Below are positions 20,547 to 20,792 of a DNA stretch of 20,792 bases, one piece after another. This stretch comes from JANYCG01 sp031418395 (GTDB lineage Bacteria; Pseudomonadota; Gammaproteobacteria; Burkholderiales; Burkholderiaceae_C): assembly GCA_031418395.1 (NCBI GenBank), contig JANOXL010000311.1, forward strand, positions 1 to 20,792, in the 5' to 3' direction. The notes under the pieces are model-generated. The model was not told the DNA's origin. It saw only the letters and a program-made list of their open reading frames with translations, and ran no database searches. Every line of letters starts with the position of its first letter. Position 1 is the stretch's first letter. A program made the position numbers and the translations under genes.

Positions 20547-20792
20547 TTACTTGGGCGCCAACACCGCCATGGTGATGCGCGACACGCAGGTCAACTCACC
20601 CGCGTCGTTCACCATATCAATCTGCCACACCTGCGTGCTGCGGCCCACGTGCACGGGGCGCGCGGTGCCAGTGACCCAGCCTTCGGTGGCGCCTTTGATG
20701 TGATTGGCGTTGATGTCCAGGCCCACCACACGGTAGCCGGGCGGCACACACCCGGCGGCAGCGCAAGAGCCCAGGGTTTCGGCCAGCACCAC
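20547..20792 (-). CDS. Hotdog-fold thioesterase, PaaI/YdiI family (C-terminal part, cut by window end)
   Basis: Partial gene: the stop is the complement of 20547-20549 and the frame is open to the window edge, so the N-terminal part lies beyond 20792. The visible 81 residues begin VLAETLGS, the segment following the catalytic HGG loop in PaaI/YdiI-type acyl-CoA thioesterases. They continue with GYRVVGLDINANHIKGATEGWVTGTARPVHVGRSTQVWQIDM, the conserved strand order of that family, and end with the last strand ISRITMAVLAPK. Such enzymes hydrolyse small or aromatic acyl-CoAs in the cytoplasm. The catalytic part cannot be checked here. The 170 nt between it and the EF-hand gene show no clear feature. 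Confidence 0.9.
   Translation of the reverse strand: MVLAETLGSCAAAGCVPPGYRVVGLDINANHIKGATEGWVTGTARPVHVGRSTQVWQIDMVNDAGELTCVSRITMAVLAPK

Overview
The window looks like chromosomal DNA of a betaproteobacterium, most likely Burkholderiales and probably Comamonadaceae. That placement is an inference from high GC, the protein sequences and the mnmG–rsmG–parA–parB gene order, which in this group usually lies near the chromosome replication origin. No origin, DnaA-box cluster, rRNA, tRNA, CRISPR array or insertion sequence could be recognised.

Layout. Positions 1-6000 carry metabolic genes: an Old Yellow Enzyme-type oxidoreductase (minus), an AsmA-like membrane protein, an SCP-x-type thiolase overlapping a cytochrome P450 by ATGA, and a convergent class II aldolase-like gene (minus). 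Positions 6118-6830 hold a Phd/YefM–VapC toxin-antitoxin pair with two TGTACA operator-like motifs. Its toxin stop lies only 15 nt before mnmG. Positions 6846-14863 form the origin-type cluster: mnmG, an anchored protein of unknown function, a DUF4124 protein, rsmG, two tandem LysE-type exporters, parA, a small serine hydrolase and parB. Positions 14919-16924 hold an HD-GYP response regulator, a large imperfect palindrome and a secreted glycine-rich protein. Positions 17067-19705 hold a D-lactate dehydrogenase-type flavoprotein (minus), a divergent PduO-type cobalamin adenosyltransferase and a convergent unknown gene (minus). The end carries a secreted EF-hand protein and the C-terminal part of a PaaI-type thioesterase.

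How it works together. ParA and ParB are encoded beside three near-perfect 16-bp parS sites, placed about 1.2-1.3 kb apart inside mnmG, at the start of the DUF4124 gene and inside rsmG. This is a self-contained chromosome-segregation locus. One parS supplies the start codon of the DUF4124 gene. ParB carries an extra segment whose DNA is two perfect hairpins, and a 120-bp stretch of about 20% GC separates parA from the hydrolase–parB pair.

I found no clear new multi-gene system. The most interesting observations are structural: the parS/start-codon overlap, the palindromic insert in parB, the AT-rich island, and two intergenic palindromes sharing a core sequence.
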